Assembly: GCF_900637295.1 (NCBI RefSeq)
Contig: NZ_LR134363.1
Coordinates: 2,666,001 to 2,730,000, forward strand
Length of the DNA: 64,000 nucleotides
Direction: 5' to 3'
DNA from: Actinomyces slackii
Lineage (GTDB): Bacteria; Actinomycetota; Actinomycetes; Actinomycetales; Actinomycetaceae
Under the pieces are notes generated by a model. The model was given only the letters and a program-made list of their open reading frames with translations. It ran no database searches and was not told the origin of the DNA. Position 1 is the stretch's first letter; every line of letters begins with the position of its first letter. Made by a program: the position numbers and the translations under genes. This document shows positions 43,376 through 54,344 of the stretch, piece after piece.

Positions 43376-45678
43376 GACGACTCCTGAAGGCGGACCTGAG
43401 GCGCAGCTCCGCTGTCGCCCTGACACTGGCGGCGCTGATCGCCCTGGCCGCCATGCTCATGTCGGCGGCGACATCGCTGATCGTCGATACGACCGCCGCG
43501 ACCAATCGGCTCTCACAGCGCGCCAAGGCGCCCGACCTGGTGCAGATGCACTCCGGGCAGGCCGATGCCCAGGCGATCCAGGCGTGGGCGGAGTCCCGCG
43601 AGGAGGTGGTCGACCACGAGGTCATCAAATCCCTGCCCCTGCCGCGCCAGGAGCTGTGGATCGGTGGGGCCAACCAGGCCGACTCCTACAACGAGCCCGC
43701 CTTCGTCACCGCCCCCCAGCGCATCGACCTGCTGCTGGATGAGGACGGCGATCCCGTCCATCCTCGCCCCGGGGAGATCGCGCTGCCGATCCACTACAGC
43801 GCGATCGGCGCGGCCCAGGTGGGCGACACCGTGGTCGTCGACACCGGGGAGCTGCGCCAGGAGCTCAAGGTGGTGGCCTTCGTCAGGGACGCCCAGATGA
43901 ACGCCGCGATGGTCCCCTCCAAGCGCCTAGTGGTCAGTCCTGAGGACTTCGCCGCCCTGGAGCCGCATATCGCCGAGCCGGAGTACTTCATCGAGTTCGA
44001 TCTGACCGACTCCGCCCGGCCCGCCTCGGTGATCGACGCCTACAAGGCGGCGGGCCTGCCGGCCACGGGCATCCATGTCGATGCCTCGATGCTCCAGCTC
44101 ATGAATGCCGTGAGCACCATGCTCATCGCGGCCGTGGCGCTGGTCGTGGCGCTCGTCCTGGTGGTGGTGTCCATGCTGGCGCTGCGCTACACGGTGCTGG
44201 CCGCCATCGAGGCGGACCTCGCTCAGATCGCGGTTCTCAAGGCGATCGGCGCTCCCCCCGCGCAGATCCGGCGCCTCTACCTGCTCAAGTACCTGGTGCT
44301 GACCCTGGTGGGCTCGGTTGTGGGCTACGTGGCCGGCCAGCCGCTGGCCGCCGCCCTGGGCGCCCCGGCCCAGCTCTACCAGGGCACGCCTCCCACCACG
44401 GTGTGGAGCGTGGGGCTCCCCATTCTCGCCGTGCTCCTCCTGGCGCTGAGCGTCATCGGCCACACCTCGATGACCCTGAGGCGGCTGGGCAGGATCTCGG
44501 TCATCGACGCACTGCGCAGCGGGACCAGCGCCTCGCTGCGACACCGGCGGCATCGGTGGCGCCTGTCGCGCTCGCGCCGCATGCCGGTCCAGCAGTGGCT
44601 CGGGCTGCGCGAGGCGCTGCGCCCGTCCAACGCCCTGCTGCTGGGGGTCCTGGCCCTGTGCACCGTCACCATGGTGCTGCCGCTGAGTGTCGCCTCCACC
44701 CTGGACAACCCGCGGATCACCACCTACCTGGGCGTGGGCCAGACCGATCTGCGCATCGATGTGCGCCCCGGGACCCAGGACCTGAAGGATGTGGAGGCCG
44801 CGGTCGCCTCAGACTCGCGCATCTCCCGGCACACCACGGTGCTGCGCCGCAGCTACGCCATGCGCGCGCCGGATGGGGCATGGGAGTCGGTCCTCATCGA
44901 TATCGGCGATCACCAGGCCTTCCCCATGCAGTACATGACCGGCAGGGGGCCCCGCTCCCCCCAGGAGATCTCCCTGTCCTACAACCAGGCCAAGGCGGTC
45001 GGCGCCGAGGTCGGCTCCAGCGTCGCCGTGCAAACCGCCGGTGGACAGCGCGACCTGACCGTCACGGGGATCTACCAGGACATCACCAACAACGGCCTGA
45101 CCGCCAAGGCGCTGTTCGACGACGGCGCCCCGGCCCTGTGGCAGTTCATCTATGCCGATGCTAAGCAGGACAGCCAGCAGGGGGCCATCGCCCGTGACCT
45201 CAACGAGAGGCTGCCGGGGGTCCAGGTGACCTCGACCGCCGAGCACTCCTCCCAGCTCTTCGGGGCGACCTCCTCCCAGATCCGCGTCATCGCGGCGCTG
45301 TCCTGCGTGGTCGCCCTGGGCCTGACATTCCTCATCACGGTGCTCTTCGCGGTCCTCGTCCTGTCCCGGGAGCGGTCTCAGGTGGCCGTCCTGACAGCGC
45401 TGGGCTGCACCAGGCGAGCCATCGGCGGGCAGTACCTGACCCGCTTCGGCCTGATCACGGCCGCGGGCATCGCCCTGGGCCTTCTGGCCTCCATGACCCT
45501 GGGAGAGTCGGCGATCGGCCTGGTCCTGGCCTCTCGGGGAGCGCCGAGCTTCCACCTGCTTCCCGAGCCGCTCGTGGTGGGCCTGGTCCTGCCCGGCGCG
45601 CTGGTCCTGACCGTCCTTGGCGCCATCTGCCTGGCCCTGCGGCGCCTGTCCACCATCACCCTGACCACCAGCGAGTAA
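43369..45678 (+). CDS. FtsX-like ABC transporter permease
   Basis: 769-residue permease with two FtsX domains: an N-terminal helix (about 14-36), a large external segment, three helices around 245-390, another helix near 420-440, a second external segment, and three C-terminal helices. This is the MacB/LolC-type eight-plus-two arrangement found with antimicrobial peptide or lipoprotein exporters in Gram-positive bacteria. The ATG was chosen because GGAGG lies seven bases upstream. It is followed 11 bases later by its ATPase. Confidence 0.88.
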   Translation: MLRRLLKADLRRSSAVALTLAALIALAAMLMSAATSLIVDTTAATNRLSQRAKAPDLVQMHSGQADAQAIQAWAESREEVVDHEVIKSLPLPRQELWIGGANQADSYNEPAFVTAPQRIDLLLDEDGDPVHPRPGEIALPIHYSAIGAAQVGDTVVVDTGELRQELKVVAFVRDAQMNAAMVPSKRLVVSPEDFAALEPHIAEPEYFIEFDLTDSARPASVIDAYKAAGLPATGIHVDASMLQLMNAVSTMLIAAVALVVALVLVVVSMLALRYTVLAAIEADLAQIAVLKAIGAPPAQIRRLYLLKYLVLTLVGSVVGYVAGQPLAAALGAPAQLYQGTPPTTVWSVGLPILAVLLLALSVIGHTSMTLRRLGRISVIDALRSGTSASLRHRRHRWRLSRSRRMPVQQWLGLREALRPSNALLLGVLALCTVTMVLPLSVASTLDNPRITTYLGVGQTDLRIDVRPGTQDLKDVEAAVASDSRISRHTTVLRRSYAMRAPDGAWESVLIDIGDHQAFPMQYMTGRGPRSPQEISLSYNQAKAVGAEVGSSVAVQTAGGQRDLTVTGIYQDITNNGLTAKALFDDGAPALWQFIYADAKQDSQQGAIARDLNERLPGVQVTSTAEHSSQLFGATSSQIRVIAALSCVVALGLTFLITVLFAVLVLSRERSQVAVLTALGCTRRAIGGQYLTRFGLITAAGIALGLLASMTLGESAIGLVLASRGAPSFHLLPEPLVVGLVLPGALVLTVLGAICLALRRLSTITLTTSE

Positions 45679-45689
45679 GGAGAGCATCC

Positions 45690-46469
45690 ATGAGCAGCAC
45701 CGCCCAGGCGCCGCAGGCGTCCCCAGGAGCCCCCATTCTTCGGGCTCGGGGACTGACCAAGGCCTATAACGCCCCCGTCCTGGAGGACCTGGACCTGGAT
45801 ATCGCCGCCGGGGAGTTCGTCGCCATCATGGGCCCCTCGGGCTCGGGCAAGTCCACCCTCCTGCACTGCCTGAGCGGCATGACCCGGCCCTCGAGCGGGT
45901 CGGTCCACCTGGAGCGCACCGATCTGGCCTCCCTTGATGAGCGCCGGCTCTCCGAGCTGCGCCTGTCGCGCTTCGGCTTCGTCTTCCAGCAGGCCCATCT
46001 CATGTCCACGCTGTGCCTGCTGGACAACGTGGTCCTGCCCGGGCTCCTGGCCGGCAGGCGACCTCGCCCCGAGGTCGAGGCCCGGGGCAAGCGGCTCATG
46101 GCCACCATGGGGATCGGCGAGCTGGAGGGCAGCGATATCACCGAGGTCTCCGGGGGCCAGCTCCAGCGGGCGGGGATCTGCCGGGCCCTCATCAATGAGC
46201 CGGAGGTGATCTTCGCCGATGAGCCCACCGGGGCGCTGAACTCCACCACCGCCCTGCAGATCCTCGACCTGCTCGGGCAGATCCACGCCTCGGGCTCAAC
46301 CCTGGTCATGGTCACCCACGATGCGCAGGTGGCGGCTCGGGCCAGCCGGGTCCTGGTCCTGGTCGACGGCAGGATCGTCGAGGACCTTGACCTGGGGGCC
46401 TACCAGGAGGCCCAGGCCGGCCAGCGCCTGGAGGCCGTCTCCAGGGCCCTGCAGCGCCAGTCGGTGTGA
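45690..46469 (+). CDS. ABC transporter ATPase (MacB/LolD type)
   Basis: 259-residue nucleotide-binding subunit. Walker A is GPSGSGKST (about 48-56), the Q-loop lies in FVFQQAHL, the signature is VSGGQLQRAG (about 153, V in place of the usual L), Walker B VIFADEPTGALN follows, and the switch His is in VMVTHDAQVA. The partner is the FtsX-like permease just upstream. Last gene of the TetR-MFS-permease-ATPase operon. Confidence 0.94.
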   Translation: MSSTAQAPQASPGAPILRARGLTKAYNAPVLEDLDLDIAAGEFVAIMGPSGSGKSTLLHCLSGMTRPSSGSVHLERTDLASLDERRLSELRLSRFGFVFQQAHLMSTLCLLDNVVLPGLLAGRRPRPEVEARGKRLMATMGIGELEGSDITEVSGGQLQRAGICRALINEPEVIFADEPTGALNSTTALQILDLLGQIHASGSTLVMVTHDAQVAARASRVLVLVDGRIVEDLDLGAYQEAQAGQRLEAVSRALQRQSV

Positions 46470-46540
46470 GTGGCCCGAGGGCGGCCCGCGCCGCTCACCC
46501 CTGCTCGGGACCGGCCGCGGCCCGGCCGCCCTGGCGGCCC

Positions 46541-46563
46541 GGTGCCGGCCCCCTGCCGGCACC
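46541..46563. terminator. Bidirectional terminator hairpin
   Basis: Nine-base perfect arms GGTGCCGGC and GCCGGCACC with a five-base loop between the converging ABC ATPase and Cys/His-rich genes. Further GC-rich palindromes lie at 46510-46540. No U tract. Confidence 0.6.
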
Positions 46564-46571
46564 GTGCTGGC

Positions 46572-46985
46572 TCAGTGCCCGCCGCAGCCGCAGCCGGAGC
46601 GCCCGTGGGCGTGAGCACGACCGTGAGCGTGACCATGCCCGTGTCCGCCGCAGCCGCAGCCTCCGGTCGCCGAGGCGGAGACATCACGCAGACCCAGGGT
46701 GTTGCCGGCCTTGCGGCCGGGGACGACGCCTGAGGCCTCAGGCGCCTGGGCGCCACCGGCCGACGAGCCGGTGGCGGCCGTGGGGTCATCACCGCTCGAG
46801 GAGTCTGTGACCTCGGAGGGCTCGGGCCTCTCGTAGCCCTCCCCCACAGGCTGGGCCACGCGCGGGGCGGCGGCGCGCTCCTGGGCGCCGCCGTGACCGC
46901 CGCAGCCGCAGCGGCAGCCCGAGCGGGCTCCCGTCGTCTCCGATCCTTCCTGCTGGGGCTCAGGGCGCTGGGTCGTGTCAGCCAT
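46572..46985 (-). CDS. Cys/His/Gly-rich small protein, possible metal binder
   Basis: 137 residues with no domain I recognise. Near the N-terminus is GCRCGCGGHGG (about 23-33). The middle (about 35-105) is Pro/Ser/Glu-rich and probably disordered. The C-terminus contains GCGCGGHGHGHAHGRAHAHG and then GCGCGGH at the very end. The CGCGGH motif thus occurs three times, with alternating His and Cys like metal-storage or metal-chaperone proteins. No signal peptide or membrane segment is present. It lies 40 bases after truB on the same strand and is probably co-transcribed with rbfA-truB. The ATG is preceded by AAGGCAGGAA-type sequence. Function unknown; metallothionein-like binding is inference. 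Confidence 0.75.
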   Translation of the reverse strand: MADTTQRPEPQQEGSETTGARSGCRCGCGGHGGAQERAAAPRVAQPVGEGYERPEPSEVTDSSSGDDPTAATGSSAGGAQAPEASGVVPGRKAGNTLGLRDVSASATGGCGCGGHGHGHAHGRAHAHGRSGCGCGGH

Positions 46986-47025
46986 GGCAGTTCCTGCCTT
47001 TCAGGTGGGGCGGCCCGCGCCTGGA

Positions 47026-48093
47026 TCAGGCAGGATCCAGGACGAGTACGGGGCGGGCCTTATGGCCCTTGCGCACCAACAGTGCCACGACACTGCCCGA
47101 CGGGGCGAACCCGGCGACCACCCCACCGCTGGTCGCCGAGGCGATGGGGCGAACCGGGGATCGGCGTGAGTCCAGGATCTGCTCATCAAGGAACTGGCCG
47201 TGGCGCAGGGCCTGAGCCTGAGCCTGGCTCAGCTCGACCGACTCGAAGCACAGGCGCGCGGCCTGGGCCATGGGCATGACGGCCAGGCCCCGGGGCTGGG
47301 ATGCGGCGGCGTCGTCCTGAACCTGGGCGGACAGCGCCTCCAGGGTGGCGGCCCACCCCACCTCCAGGGGGCCAACGGCGCTGCGGCGCAGCGCGATCAG
47401 GTGGGCCCCGCAGCCCAGCCCCCGTCCCAGGTCGCGGGCGATGGCCCGCACGTAGGTCCCCGAGGAGCAGGCCACCTCGACGTCGATATCCACCACGGGG
47501 GTGCCATCCTGGGCGCTGGCGGCCCTGGGCTCCCCAATGAGATCCAGGGCGCTGATAACCACCTGCCGCGCCTCCAGCTCAACCTGCTCGCCATCGCGCA
47601 CACGGGCGTAGGAGCGCACGCCGTCGACCTTGATGGCGGACACGGCGCTGGGGACCTGCATGACCGTCCCGGTCAGGCAGGCCAGGGCCCGCGTGATGCG
47701 CGGGGCATCCACCTGCCGGGCCGTGCATCCCGATGAGGCGGTGATCCGTCCCTCGGCGTCCTCGGTGCTGGTCTCCTGCCCCAGGCGGATAGTGGCCCGG
47801 TAGGCCTTGTCGGCCCCCACCAGATGGGTCAGGAGGCGGGTGGCGCGCCCGATGCCCACCACGAGCAGTCCCGTGGCCATGGGGTCCAGGGTGCCGGCAT
47901 GGCCCACCTTGCGGGTGGCGGCCAGTCGGCGCACGGCGCCGACGACGTCATGGCTGGTGATTCCAGCGGGCTTGTCCACCAGGAGCAGGCCGTCGCCGGC
48001 CGTGACCGCCCCGCGGGGGACCCGCGGCCGGGGAGGCCGGGAATCGCCCGCCGCCGAGCCCTGGCCCCGGGCCGTCGGGCGCTCGGGGCTCAC
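47026..48093 (-). CDS. truB: tRNA pseudouridine-55 synthase TruB
   Basis: Isomerises U55 in the tRNA T-loop. The 355 residues contain [15 protein letters not shown], the catalytic-Asp motif [67 protein letters not shown] and [14 protein letters not shown]. The C-terminus carries an actinobacterial TruB extension. It starts with a basic N-terminal tail of about 30 residues; an internal start is possible. The start overlaps the rbfA stop by four bases. Confidence 0.95.
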   Translation of the reverse strand: MSPERPTARGQGSAAGDSRPPRPRVPRGAVTAGDGLLLVDKPAGITSHDVVGAVRRLAATRKVGHAGTLDPMATGLLVVGIGRATRLLTHLVGADKAYRATIRLGQETSTEDAEGRITASSGCTARQVDAPRITRALACLTGTVMQVPSAVSAIKVDGVRSYARVRDGEQVELEARQVVISALDLIGEPRAASAQDGTPVVDIDVEVACSSGTYVRAIARDLGRGLGCGAHLIALRRSAVGPLEVGWAATLEALSAQVQDDAAASQPRGLAVMPMAQAARLCFESVELSQAQAQALRHGQFLDEQILDSRRSPVRPIASATSGGVVAGFAPSGSVVALLVRKGHKARPVLVLDPA

Positions 48094-48602
48094 AGCGCCC
48101 CGTCCCGCTCCTGGGCCCCGTCGCCGGGCTCAGGCCGGTCCTCCGCCCGGCCCGCCCCATCAGGGCCGGCCTCGTCCTTGTCCGCCGGGTCATGGCGGTA
48201 GGGGTCGGCCTGCCCGGCATAGGTGGCGCCCTGGGCGCTGCGGGCGATCTGCTCATCGCGGACCTTGGCCTGAGCCAGGGCGTCCTCGAAGGTCTTGGCC
48301 GTGGTGGGCAGCGCGTCGAGCTGGAAGGACAGGGAGGGCGTCAGGCGGATGCCCAGCGCCTTGCCGACCTCGGAGCGGATGAGACCGGTGGCCGACTTCA
48401 GGGCCCTGGCGGTGTCAGCGCGCTCCTCATCGGAGCCGTAGACCGTGTAGAAGACGGTGGCCTGCTGAAGATCACCGGTGACGCGGACATCGGTGATTGT
48501 CACGAAGCCGAGCCGGGGGTCCTTGATACGGCCTCCCAGGAGGCGGGCGACGGTCTCGTGGATGCGTTCAGCCACCTTGCGGGCGCGTGCGGCGTCGGCC
48601 AT
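48090..48602 (-). CDS. rbfA: Ribosome-binding factor A
   Basis: 30S maturation factor that binds the 5' end of 16S rRNA. The 170 residues show [49 protein letters not shown] and [21 protein letters not shown]. The C-terminal 50 residues are an acidic low-complexity extension beyond the usual 120. AGGAGG stands directly before the ATG. Coupled to truB, as in most bacteria; normally next to infB, but a plus-strand permease gene now separates them. Confidence 0.95.
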   Translation of the reverse strand: MADAARARKVAERIHETVARLLGGRIKDPRLGFVTITDVRVTGDLQQATVFYTVYGSDEERADTARALKSATGLIRSEVGKALGIRLTPSLSFQLDALPTTAKTFEDALAQAKVRDEQIARSAQGATYAGQADPYRHDPADKDEAGPDGAGRAEDRPEPGDGAQERDGAL

Positions 48603-48703
48603 GGGGTCCTCCTGGGGTCGTGTCTGCTGGGCGCGCCTATTGTGCCCTGCCGGCGGCAGGACGAGTAAAGTCCCGTGCCACCGCACGCATGAAGGAGACC
48701 CGA

Positions 48704-49666
48704 ATGCCCTCATCCACCGGGTCCCACCCCGCCTCCCCCAGCACCGCCGACCAGGCCTCGACCAGCGCCTCGGGCATGGCCCTGGTGGTGGGCTGCTACG
48801 TGCTGTGGGGCTTCTTCCCCCTGTACTTCCGCCTGCTCGACGCCGCCGGGAGCGTGGAGATCATCGGCCACCGGATCATCTGGGCGATGGTGACCTGCCT
48901 GCTGCTCATCGCCGTGCGCCGGCGCTGGTCCGCGATCCGCCGACTGCTGACCACCCCCAGGCTGGTGCTGAGCGCCTCGGTGTCAGGAGTCCTGGTCTCG
49001 GTCAACTGGCTCGTCTACGTCTACGGGGTCAACACCGGTCGCACCGCGGATGCGGCCCTGGGCTACTTCATCAACCCGCTGGTCACGGTGGCCCTGGCGG
49101 CCCTGGTCCTGGGTGAGAGGCTGCGGCCCGCTCACCGCGCGAGCCTGGCCCTGGCGGCGGCCGGGGTGGGTGTGCTGGTGGTCATGCAGGGCTCGCTGCC
49201 GTGGATCTCGCTGGCACTGGCCTTCAGCTTCGGCCTGTATGGGCTGGTCAAGAAGCGGGTGGCGCGCCAGGTCGATGCGCTGACCGGCCTGTGCGCCGAG
49301 ACCCTCATCGTCTCGCCCGTGGCCCTGGCCTATCTGGGGTGGCTGGCCGCCCACGGGCAGGCGGCGGTCCAGGGCCCGCAGGGCTCGGCGTGGCTGGGGG
49401 CGCTGCTGGTGCTGGCCGGGCCGGTCACGGCCGCGCCCCTGCTGCTCTTCGCGGCCGGGACCCGGCGGGTGCCGCTGTCCGTGGTGGGCCTGAGCCAGTA
49501 CTTCGCGCCGATCATCCAGTTCCTCCTGGCCTGGCTGGTCTTCCATGAGGAGATCCCGCCGGCCCGCTGGGCGGCCATGGTCCTGGTGTGGATGGCGGTG
49601 GCCGTCTTCGTCGCCGACGCCCTGCGCCAGCTCGCGCGCACCCCCGGCCGCAGCCAGCGCCCCTGA
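48704..49666 (+). CDS. rarD: RarD-like EamA-family transporter
   Basis: 320-residue permease with about ten hydrophobic segments. The opening [34 protein letters not shown] and [23 protein letters not shown] match RarD, a drug/metabolite transporter family member of uncertain substrate. AAGGAG precedes the ATG. Transcribed opposite to, and inserted between, infB and rbfA. Confidence 0.9.
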   Translation: MPSSTGSHPASPSTADQASTSASGMALVVGCYVLWGFFPLYFRLLDAAGSVEIIGHRIIWAMVTCLLLIAVRRRWSAIRRLLTTPRLVLSASVSGVLVSVNWLVYVYGVNTGRTADAALGYFINPLVTVALAALVLGERLRPAHRASLALAAAGVGVLVVMQGSLPWISLALAFSFGLYGLVKKRVARQVDALTGLCAETLIVSPVALAYLGWLAAHGQAAVQGPQGSAWLGALLVLAGPVTAAPLLLFAAGTRRVPLSVVGLSQYFAPIIQFLLAWLVFHEEIPPARWAAMVLVWMAVAVFVADALRQLARTPGRSQRP

Positions 49667-49708
49667 GCAGCCCTGAGCGGCCCGAGACCACGCCTCATCC
49701 TCCACGCC

Positions 49709-49750
49709 GACGGCGGCCGGTCACCCCGGGTGGGGCGGCCGGCCGCCGTC
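49709..49750. terminator. Bidirectional terminator between rarD and infB
   Basis: Twelve-base perfect arms GACGGCGGCCGG (49709-49720) and CCGGCCGCCGTC (49739-49750), separated by 18 bases that can pair further. It lies between two converging genes, so it can serve both strands. Confidence 0.65.
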
Positions 49751-49769
49751 GTCTGCCGTGAGCGCCGGA

Positions 49770-52724
49770 TCAGTCGCGCGGCTTCTCGCGCATCTCCCAG
49801 GTCTCGATGACATCGCCCTCGGCGATGTCCTTGAAGCCCAGGTTGATACCGCACTCGTAGCCCTCGCGGACCTCGGTGACATCGTCCTTCTCGCGGCGCA
49901 GGGTCTCGATGGACAGATCCCCGTTGACCACGACGCCGCCGCGCACCAGGCGGGCCTTGGCGCCCCGCTTGATGATGCCGGAGCGCACGATGGAGCCGGC
50001 GATCGAGCCGAACTTCGAGGAGCGGAAGACCTGGCGGATCTCGGCGCTGCCGAGCTCGACCTCCTCATAGATCGGCTTGAGCATGCCCTTCATGGCGGAC
50101 TCGACATCCTCGATGGCCTGATAGATCACCGAGTAGAACTTCATGTCCACACCCTCGCGGTCGGCGATCTCCGAGACGCGCTCGGCGGGCCGGACGTTGA
50201 AGCCGATGATGACCGCGGAGTCCACAGTGGCCAGGTTGACATCGTTCTGCGTGATGGCGCCCACCCCGCGGTGGATGACGCGCAGCGCGACCTCCTCGCC
50301 CACGTCGATCTTGAGCAGGGAGTCCTCCAGGGCCTCAACGGCACCCGAGGAGTCTCCCTTGAGGATGAGGTTGAGGGTGTCGACCTTGCCCTCCTTGAGA
50401 ACATCGGTGAGGTTCTCCAGGGACACGCGCTTGCGGCGCTTGGCCAGCAGGGCGGCGCGCTCGGCGGCCTCGCGCTTGTCCGCGATCTGACGGGCGGTGC
50501 GGTCGTCGGGCGACACGATGAAGGAGTCGCCGGCGCTGGGCACATTGGTCAGTCCCAGGACCAGGGCGGGGCGCGCGGGCCCGGCCTCGGTCAGGGCCTG
50601 GCCGTGCTCGTCGAACATGGCCCGCACGCGCCCATAGGCGCTGCCCGCAACGATCGGGTCGCCCACGCGCAGGGTGCCGCGCTCGACCAGGATGGTCGAG
50701 ACCGCGCCGCGGCCCTTGTCGAGCTTGGCCTCGATGGTCACGCCGCGCGCATCCATCTCCGGGTTGGCCCGCAGGTCCAGGGCGGCGTCGGCGGTCAGCA
50801 GCACGGCCTCAAGCAGGTCGTCGATGTGAAGGCGCTGCTTGGCGGAGATGTCCACGAACATGGTCTCGCCGCCGTACTCCTCGGGCACCAGGCCGTACTC
50901 GGTGAGCTGGCCGCGGATCTTGTCCGGGTTGGCGCCCTCCTTGTCGATCTTGTTGACCGCCACGACGATGGGCACATTGGCGGCCTGGGCGTGGTTGAGG
51001 GCCTCAACCGTCTGAGGCATGACCCCGTCATCGGCGGCGACCACCAGGATCGCGATGTCGGTGACCTCGGCGCCGCGGGCGCGCATGGCCGTGAAGGCCT
51101 CGTGACCGGGGGTGTCGATGAAGGTGATGGGCCGAGTCTCCCCGCCCAGCTCGACGCGCACCTGGTAGGCGCCGATGGACTGGGTGATGCCGCCGGCCTC
51201 GCCGGCCACCACGTCGGTGGAGCGGATCGCGTCCAGCAGCTTGGTCTTGCCGTGGTCGACGTGGCCCATGACGGTGACCACCGGGGGCCGCGGGGCCAGG
51301 TTCTCATCATCCTGGTCGGGATCCAGGTCGATGTCGAAGGACTCCAGCAGCTCGCGGTCCTCGTCCTCGGGGGAGACGATCTGGACGTCGTAGCCCAGCT
51401 CGGCCCCCAGCAGGGCGAAGGTGTCCTCGTCCAGGGACTGGGTGGCGGTGGCCATCTCGCCCAAATGGAACAGGACGGTGACCAGGGCTGCCGGGTTGGC
51501 GTTGATCTTCTCGGCCAGGTCCGTCAGCGTGGCCCCCTGGCGCACGCGCACCGGGGTGGAGCCATCACCGCGCGGGACGATGACACCGCCGATCGACGGC
51601 GCGCTCTGCTGCTCGAACTCCTGGCGCTTGGCCCTCTTGGACTTGCGTCCGCGCGGAGCGCCTCCACCGCGACCGAAGGCGCCCTGGGTGGAGCCGCGCC
51701 CACCACGGCCGCCGCGGGCTCCCCCGAAGCCGCCGCCGGGCCGGCCCGAGCCACCGCCGGCTCCCGGACGGCCGGAACCGCCGCCGGGACGGCCACCACG
51801 ACCACCCGAGCCGGAGCGCGCCGGGGCGCCGGGGCGCCCGATCGAGGACTGGCCGGGCATCATGCCCGGGTTGGGGCGGGGGCCGCCGGGGCGAGGACCG
51901 CCCTGGGGGCGCGGGCCCGCGCCGCCGCCCTGGGGCGGACGGGGCCCTGCCGGGCGGGAACCGCCCGAACCGCCGGGTCGGGGCATGCCCTGAGCGCTCG
52001 CGTAGGGGTTGTTGCCCGGGCGCGGACCGCCTCCGCGACCGCCCTGGCGGCCTCCGCGGCCGCCGGGGCGGGGCATGCCCTGGGCGGTGGCGAAGGGGTT
52101 GTTGCCCGGGCGCGGTGCGCCGGGACGGGGGCCGGGAGTGGGAGCGCCCGGGCGCGGGCCGGGAGTGGGCCCCGCGTCACCGGAGGCCTGCGCGGCCGGC
52201 TTGGGCGCGCTGGGGCGGGGGCCGGGCCTGCCCGAGGCAGGGGCCGCGGCCTGTGCGGCCTGCGGACTCGAGCCTGCGCCCTGAGCAGGAGCGGGCCGGG
52301 CGGCCTGGCCGGAGGCCGGGTCCTTGGGCGCGCTGGGACGGGGGCCGGGCCTGCCCGCATCAGTGGCCTCGCGGGCCTGGGCGGACTCGGCGACCGCGGG
52401 CTCGGCGGGCTCGGTCCTGCTGTGCGCCTTGGGGGCGCCGGGCTTGGGGGCCTTGGACTGCCCGGAGGCCGCGGGCTTGGCCGCGGGCCCTGGCTTGGGG
52501 GCGGGCCTGGAGGCAGGGGCGGCCTTGGGGCCTCCTGAGGCCTGGGGGGCCGCGGCTCCGAAGTGCTCGCGGACCCGGCGAGCAACGGGGGGCTCGACCG
52601 TGGAGGACGCCGCCTTGACGAACTCTCCCTGGTCCTTGAGCCAGGCCAGAATCACCTTCGAGGTGACCTTCTTGCCAGAGGGGTCGAGCTCCTTGGCGAG
52701 CTCATGAACGCGTGGTTTAGCCAC
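49770..52724 (-). CDS. infB: Translation initiation factor IF-2
   Basis: GTPase that brings initiator tRNA to the 30S subunit. The 984 residues start with the IF2-N helix ([27 protein letters not shown]), then about 330 residues of Pro/Gly/Arg-rich low complexity with duplicated RPGNNP(F/Y)A(T/S)AQGMPRPGG blocks, a second IF2-N subdomain, and the G domain: G1 GHVDHGKT (about 486-493), DTPGHE and NKID. Domains II-IV follow. The start is GTG with GGAG four bases before it. The extended N-terminus is typical of high-GC actinobacteria. Confidence 0.97.
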   Translation of the reverse strand: MAKPRVHELAKELDPSGKKVTSKVILAWLKDQGEFVKAASSTVEPPVARRVREHFGAAAPQASGGPKAAPASRPAPKPGPAAKPAASGQSKAPKPGAPKAHSRTEPAEPAVAESAQAREATDAGRPGPRPSAPKDPASGQAARPAPAQGAGSSPQAAQAAAPASGRPGPRPSAPKPAAQASGDAGPTPGPRPGAPTPGPRPGAPRPGNNPFATAQGMPRPGGRGGRQGGRGGGPRPGNNPYASAQGMPRPGGSGGSRPAGPRPPQGGGAGPRPQGGPRPGGPRPNPGMMPGQSSIGRPGAPARSGSGGRGGRPGGGSGRPGAGGGSGRPGGGFGGARGGRGGRGSTQGAFGRGGGAPRGRKSKRAKRQEFEQQSAPSIGGVIVPRGDGSTPVRVRQGATLTDLAEKINANPAALVTVLFHLGEMATATQSLDEDTFALLGAELGYDVQIVSPEDEDRELLESFDIDLDPDQDDENLAPRPPVVTVMGHVDHGKTKLLDAIRSTDVVAGEAGGITQSIGAYQVRVELGGETRPITFIDTPGHEAFTAMRARGAEVTDIAILVVAADDGVMPQTVEALNHAQAANVPIVVAVNKIDKEGANPDKIRGQLTEYGLVPEEYGGETMFVDISAKQRLHIDDLLEAVLLTADAALDLRANPEMDARGVTIEAKLDKGRGAVSTILVERGTLRVGDPIVAGSAYGRVRAMFDEHGQALTEAGPARPALVLGLTNVPSAGDSFIVSPDDRTARQIADKREAAERAALLAKRRKRVSLENLTDVLKEGKVDTLNLILKGDSSGAVEALEDSLLKIDVGEEVALRVIHRGVGAITQNDVNLATVDSAVIIGFNVRPAERVSEIADREGVDMKFYSVIYQAIEDVESAMKGMLKPIYEEVELGSAEIRQVFRSSKFGSIAGSIVRSGIIKRGAKARLVRGGVVVNGDLSIETLRREKDDVTEVREGYECGINLGFKDIAEGDVIETWEMREKPRD

Positions 52725-52834
52725 TTTTCTCCTGTCCGGTTACCCACCCCGGACAGGGTGGGTGCTTCTAGAGGCAGCTCATCGCTGGGTACTCATCGGG
52801 TGCCCATCAGCTTCCTACCCGCCTTCGCAATCGA

Positions 52835-53122
52835 TCAGTCCGCCGCCCGGTTGGGCGTCGGGGTTCCGCTGGGGCCGCGGCGCTCCAGCCACTGGCGCAC
52901 CGCATCCGCGTCCAGCGGTTGGGTGGTGCGCAGTGCCCGCCCGAAGGCGCGCCGCCGCTCAGCGAGGGTCAGGCACTGTGGATCCGGGTGGATCCAGGCG
53001 CCGCGCCCGGGCCGGATGGCACGGGCATCGACGTCGAGCTGTCCGCTTGACGTCACCACCAGGCGCAGGAGCTGCGCCCGGGGGGCCTTCCCACGGCAGC
53101 CGATACAGGTGCGCTCAGGCAC
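52835..53122 (-). CDS. ylxR: YlxR-family (DUF448) nucleic-acid-binding protein
   Basis: 95 residues from a GTG start, opening [22 protein letters not shown], then [12 protein letters not shown] and a basic helix [10 protein letters not shown], the YlxR signature. Normally found between nusA and infB, as here. It probably binds RNA or acts as a regulator. The ribosome-binding site is weak, and an earlier start in the same frame is possible but not conserved. Confidence 0.85.
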   Translation of the reverse strand: MPERTCIGCRGKAPRAQLLRLVVTSSGQLDVDARAIRPGRGAWIHPDPQCLTLAERRRAFGRALRTTQPLDADAVRQWLERRGPSGTPTPNRAAD

Positions 53123-53244
53123 ATGCGGGGTGCGAGCCACCGTCCGTATGCGTCCTTCCACTCGTTCAGCCGCCTGCGCGAGCACCGCCCAGGAGCGGGC
53201 CCGCGGGGTTCCGCGGTGAAGTCTACCGCCAGGCGCCAGGCCCT

Positions 53245-54285
53245 TCAGTCGGCCAAGTCTGAGGGACCTGTCACGTCGTCCGCCCGGGATTCGTGGCCGG
53301 GGGCGATCTCCCCGGACTCGGCATCGGCGTGGATATCGATCTTCCACCCGGTCAGGCGGGCGGCCAGGCGGGCGTTCTGCCCCTCCTTGCCGATGGCCAG
53401 GGAGAGCTGGAAGTCGGGGACGACGGCGCGAGCGGTGCGCTCCTCGGCGTCGAGCACCCGCACCGAGGAGACCCTGGCCGGCGACAGGGCATTGGCCACG
53501 AAGCGCGCCGGGTCCTCGGAGTAGTCGACGATATCGATCTTCTCCCCGCCCAGCTCGGTCATGACCGAGCGCACGCGCTGACCCATGGGACCGATGCACG
53601 AGCCCTTGGCATTGACCCCGCGGGTACGGGCGCGCACGGCCATCTTGGTGCGGTGCCCGGCCTCGCGGGCGATGGAGACGATCTCGACGTCCCCGGAGAC
53701 GATCTCGGGGACCTCGCGCTCGAAGAGCTTGCGCACCAGCCCGGGGTGGGTGCGCGACAGGAGGATCTGGGCGCCCTTGATCCCGCGGGAGACATCGGTG
53801 ACGTAGGCGCGCACGCGGTCCCCGTGGCGGTAGCGCTCGCCGGGGACCTGCTCATGGGGCGGCATGATCCCCTCGTGATCCTCGTCCAGGCGCACATGCA
53901 CGATGCGCGGGTCGCGGCCCTGCTCGACCGTGCCCGAGATCAGCTCGCCGGTCTTGTCCTTGAAGGCGCCCAGGACCTCGAAGTCACGACGGTCCTGAAT
54001 GCGCTGGACGATCACCGAGCGCGCCGTGGCCTGGGCGATGCGCCCGAAGTCGTCGGGAGTGTCGTCGAAGTACTCCCCGGTGGGCCGGTCATCCTCGTCG
54101 ACCTCGGGGGCCAGGACGCTCATGTGCCCCGTGCGGCGGTCGATCTCCACGCGGGCCCCGCGGATCGCCCCGGGAACCTTGGAGTAGGCGCCCAGGATGG
54201 CGTCCTCGATGGCGGGCAGGAGGTTGTCCAGGTCGATGCCCAGCTCGTCGGCGGCGCCTCTCAGCTCCGGCATGTTGATGTCCAT
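53245..54285 (-). CDS. nusA: Transcription termination/antitermination factor NusA
   Basis: 346 residues with the N-terminal RNA-polymerase-binding domain, an S1 domain ([35 protein letters not shown]) and two KH domains (GARVRTR... [50 protein letters not shown]). No acidic C-terminal repeats are present, as usual for actinobacteria. AGAGGA lies before the ATG. Follows rimP by 59 bases in the conserved rimP-nusA-ylxR-infB order. Confidence 0.96.
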   Translation of the reverse strand: MDINMPELRGAADELGIDLDNLLPAIEDAILGAYSKVPGAIRGARVEIDRRTGHMSVLAPEVDEDDRPTGEYFDDTPDDFGRIAQATARSVIVQRIQDRRDFEVLGAFKDKTGELISGTVEQGRDPRIVHVRLDEDHEGIMPPHEQVPGERYRHGDRVRAYVTDVSRGIKGAQILLSRTHPGLVRKLFEREVPEIVSGDVEIVSIAREAGHRTKMAVRARTRGVNAKGSCIGPMGQRVRSVMTELGGEKIDIVDYSEDPARFVANALSPARVSSVRVLDAEERTARAVVPDFQLSLAIGKEGQNARLAARLTGWKIDIHADAESGEIAPGHESRADDVTGPSDLAD

Positions 54286-54344
54286 GATGGGTCCTCTCTG
54301 GTCCGCGGGCGGGGCGTGTGGTCGATGGGCGCGCTCGGCGCGGG

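Noticed and set aside
49758-52538. A very long open frame antisense to infB (over 900 codons)
   Set aside because: It is a shadow of high-GC codon bias: its sequence is Gly/Ala/Arg-rich low complexity with no domain, while the opposite strand is clearly IF-2.
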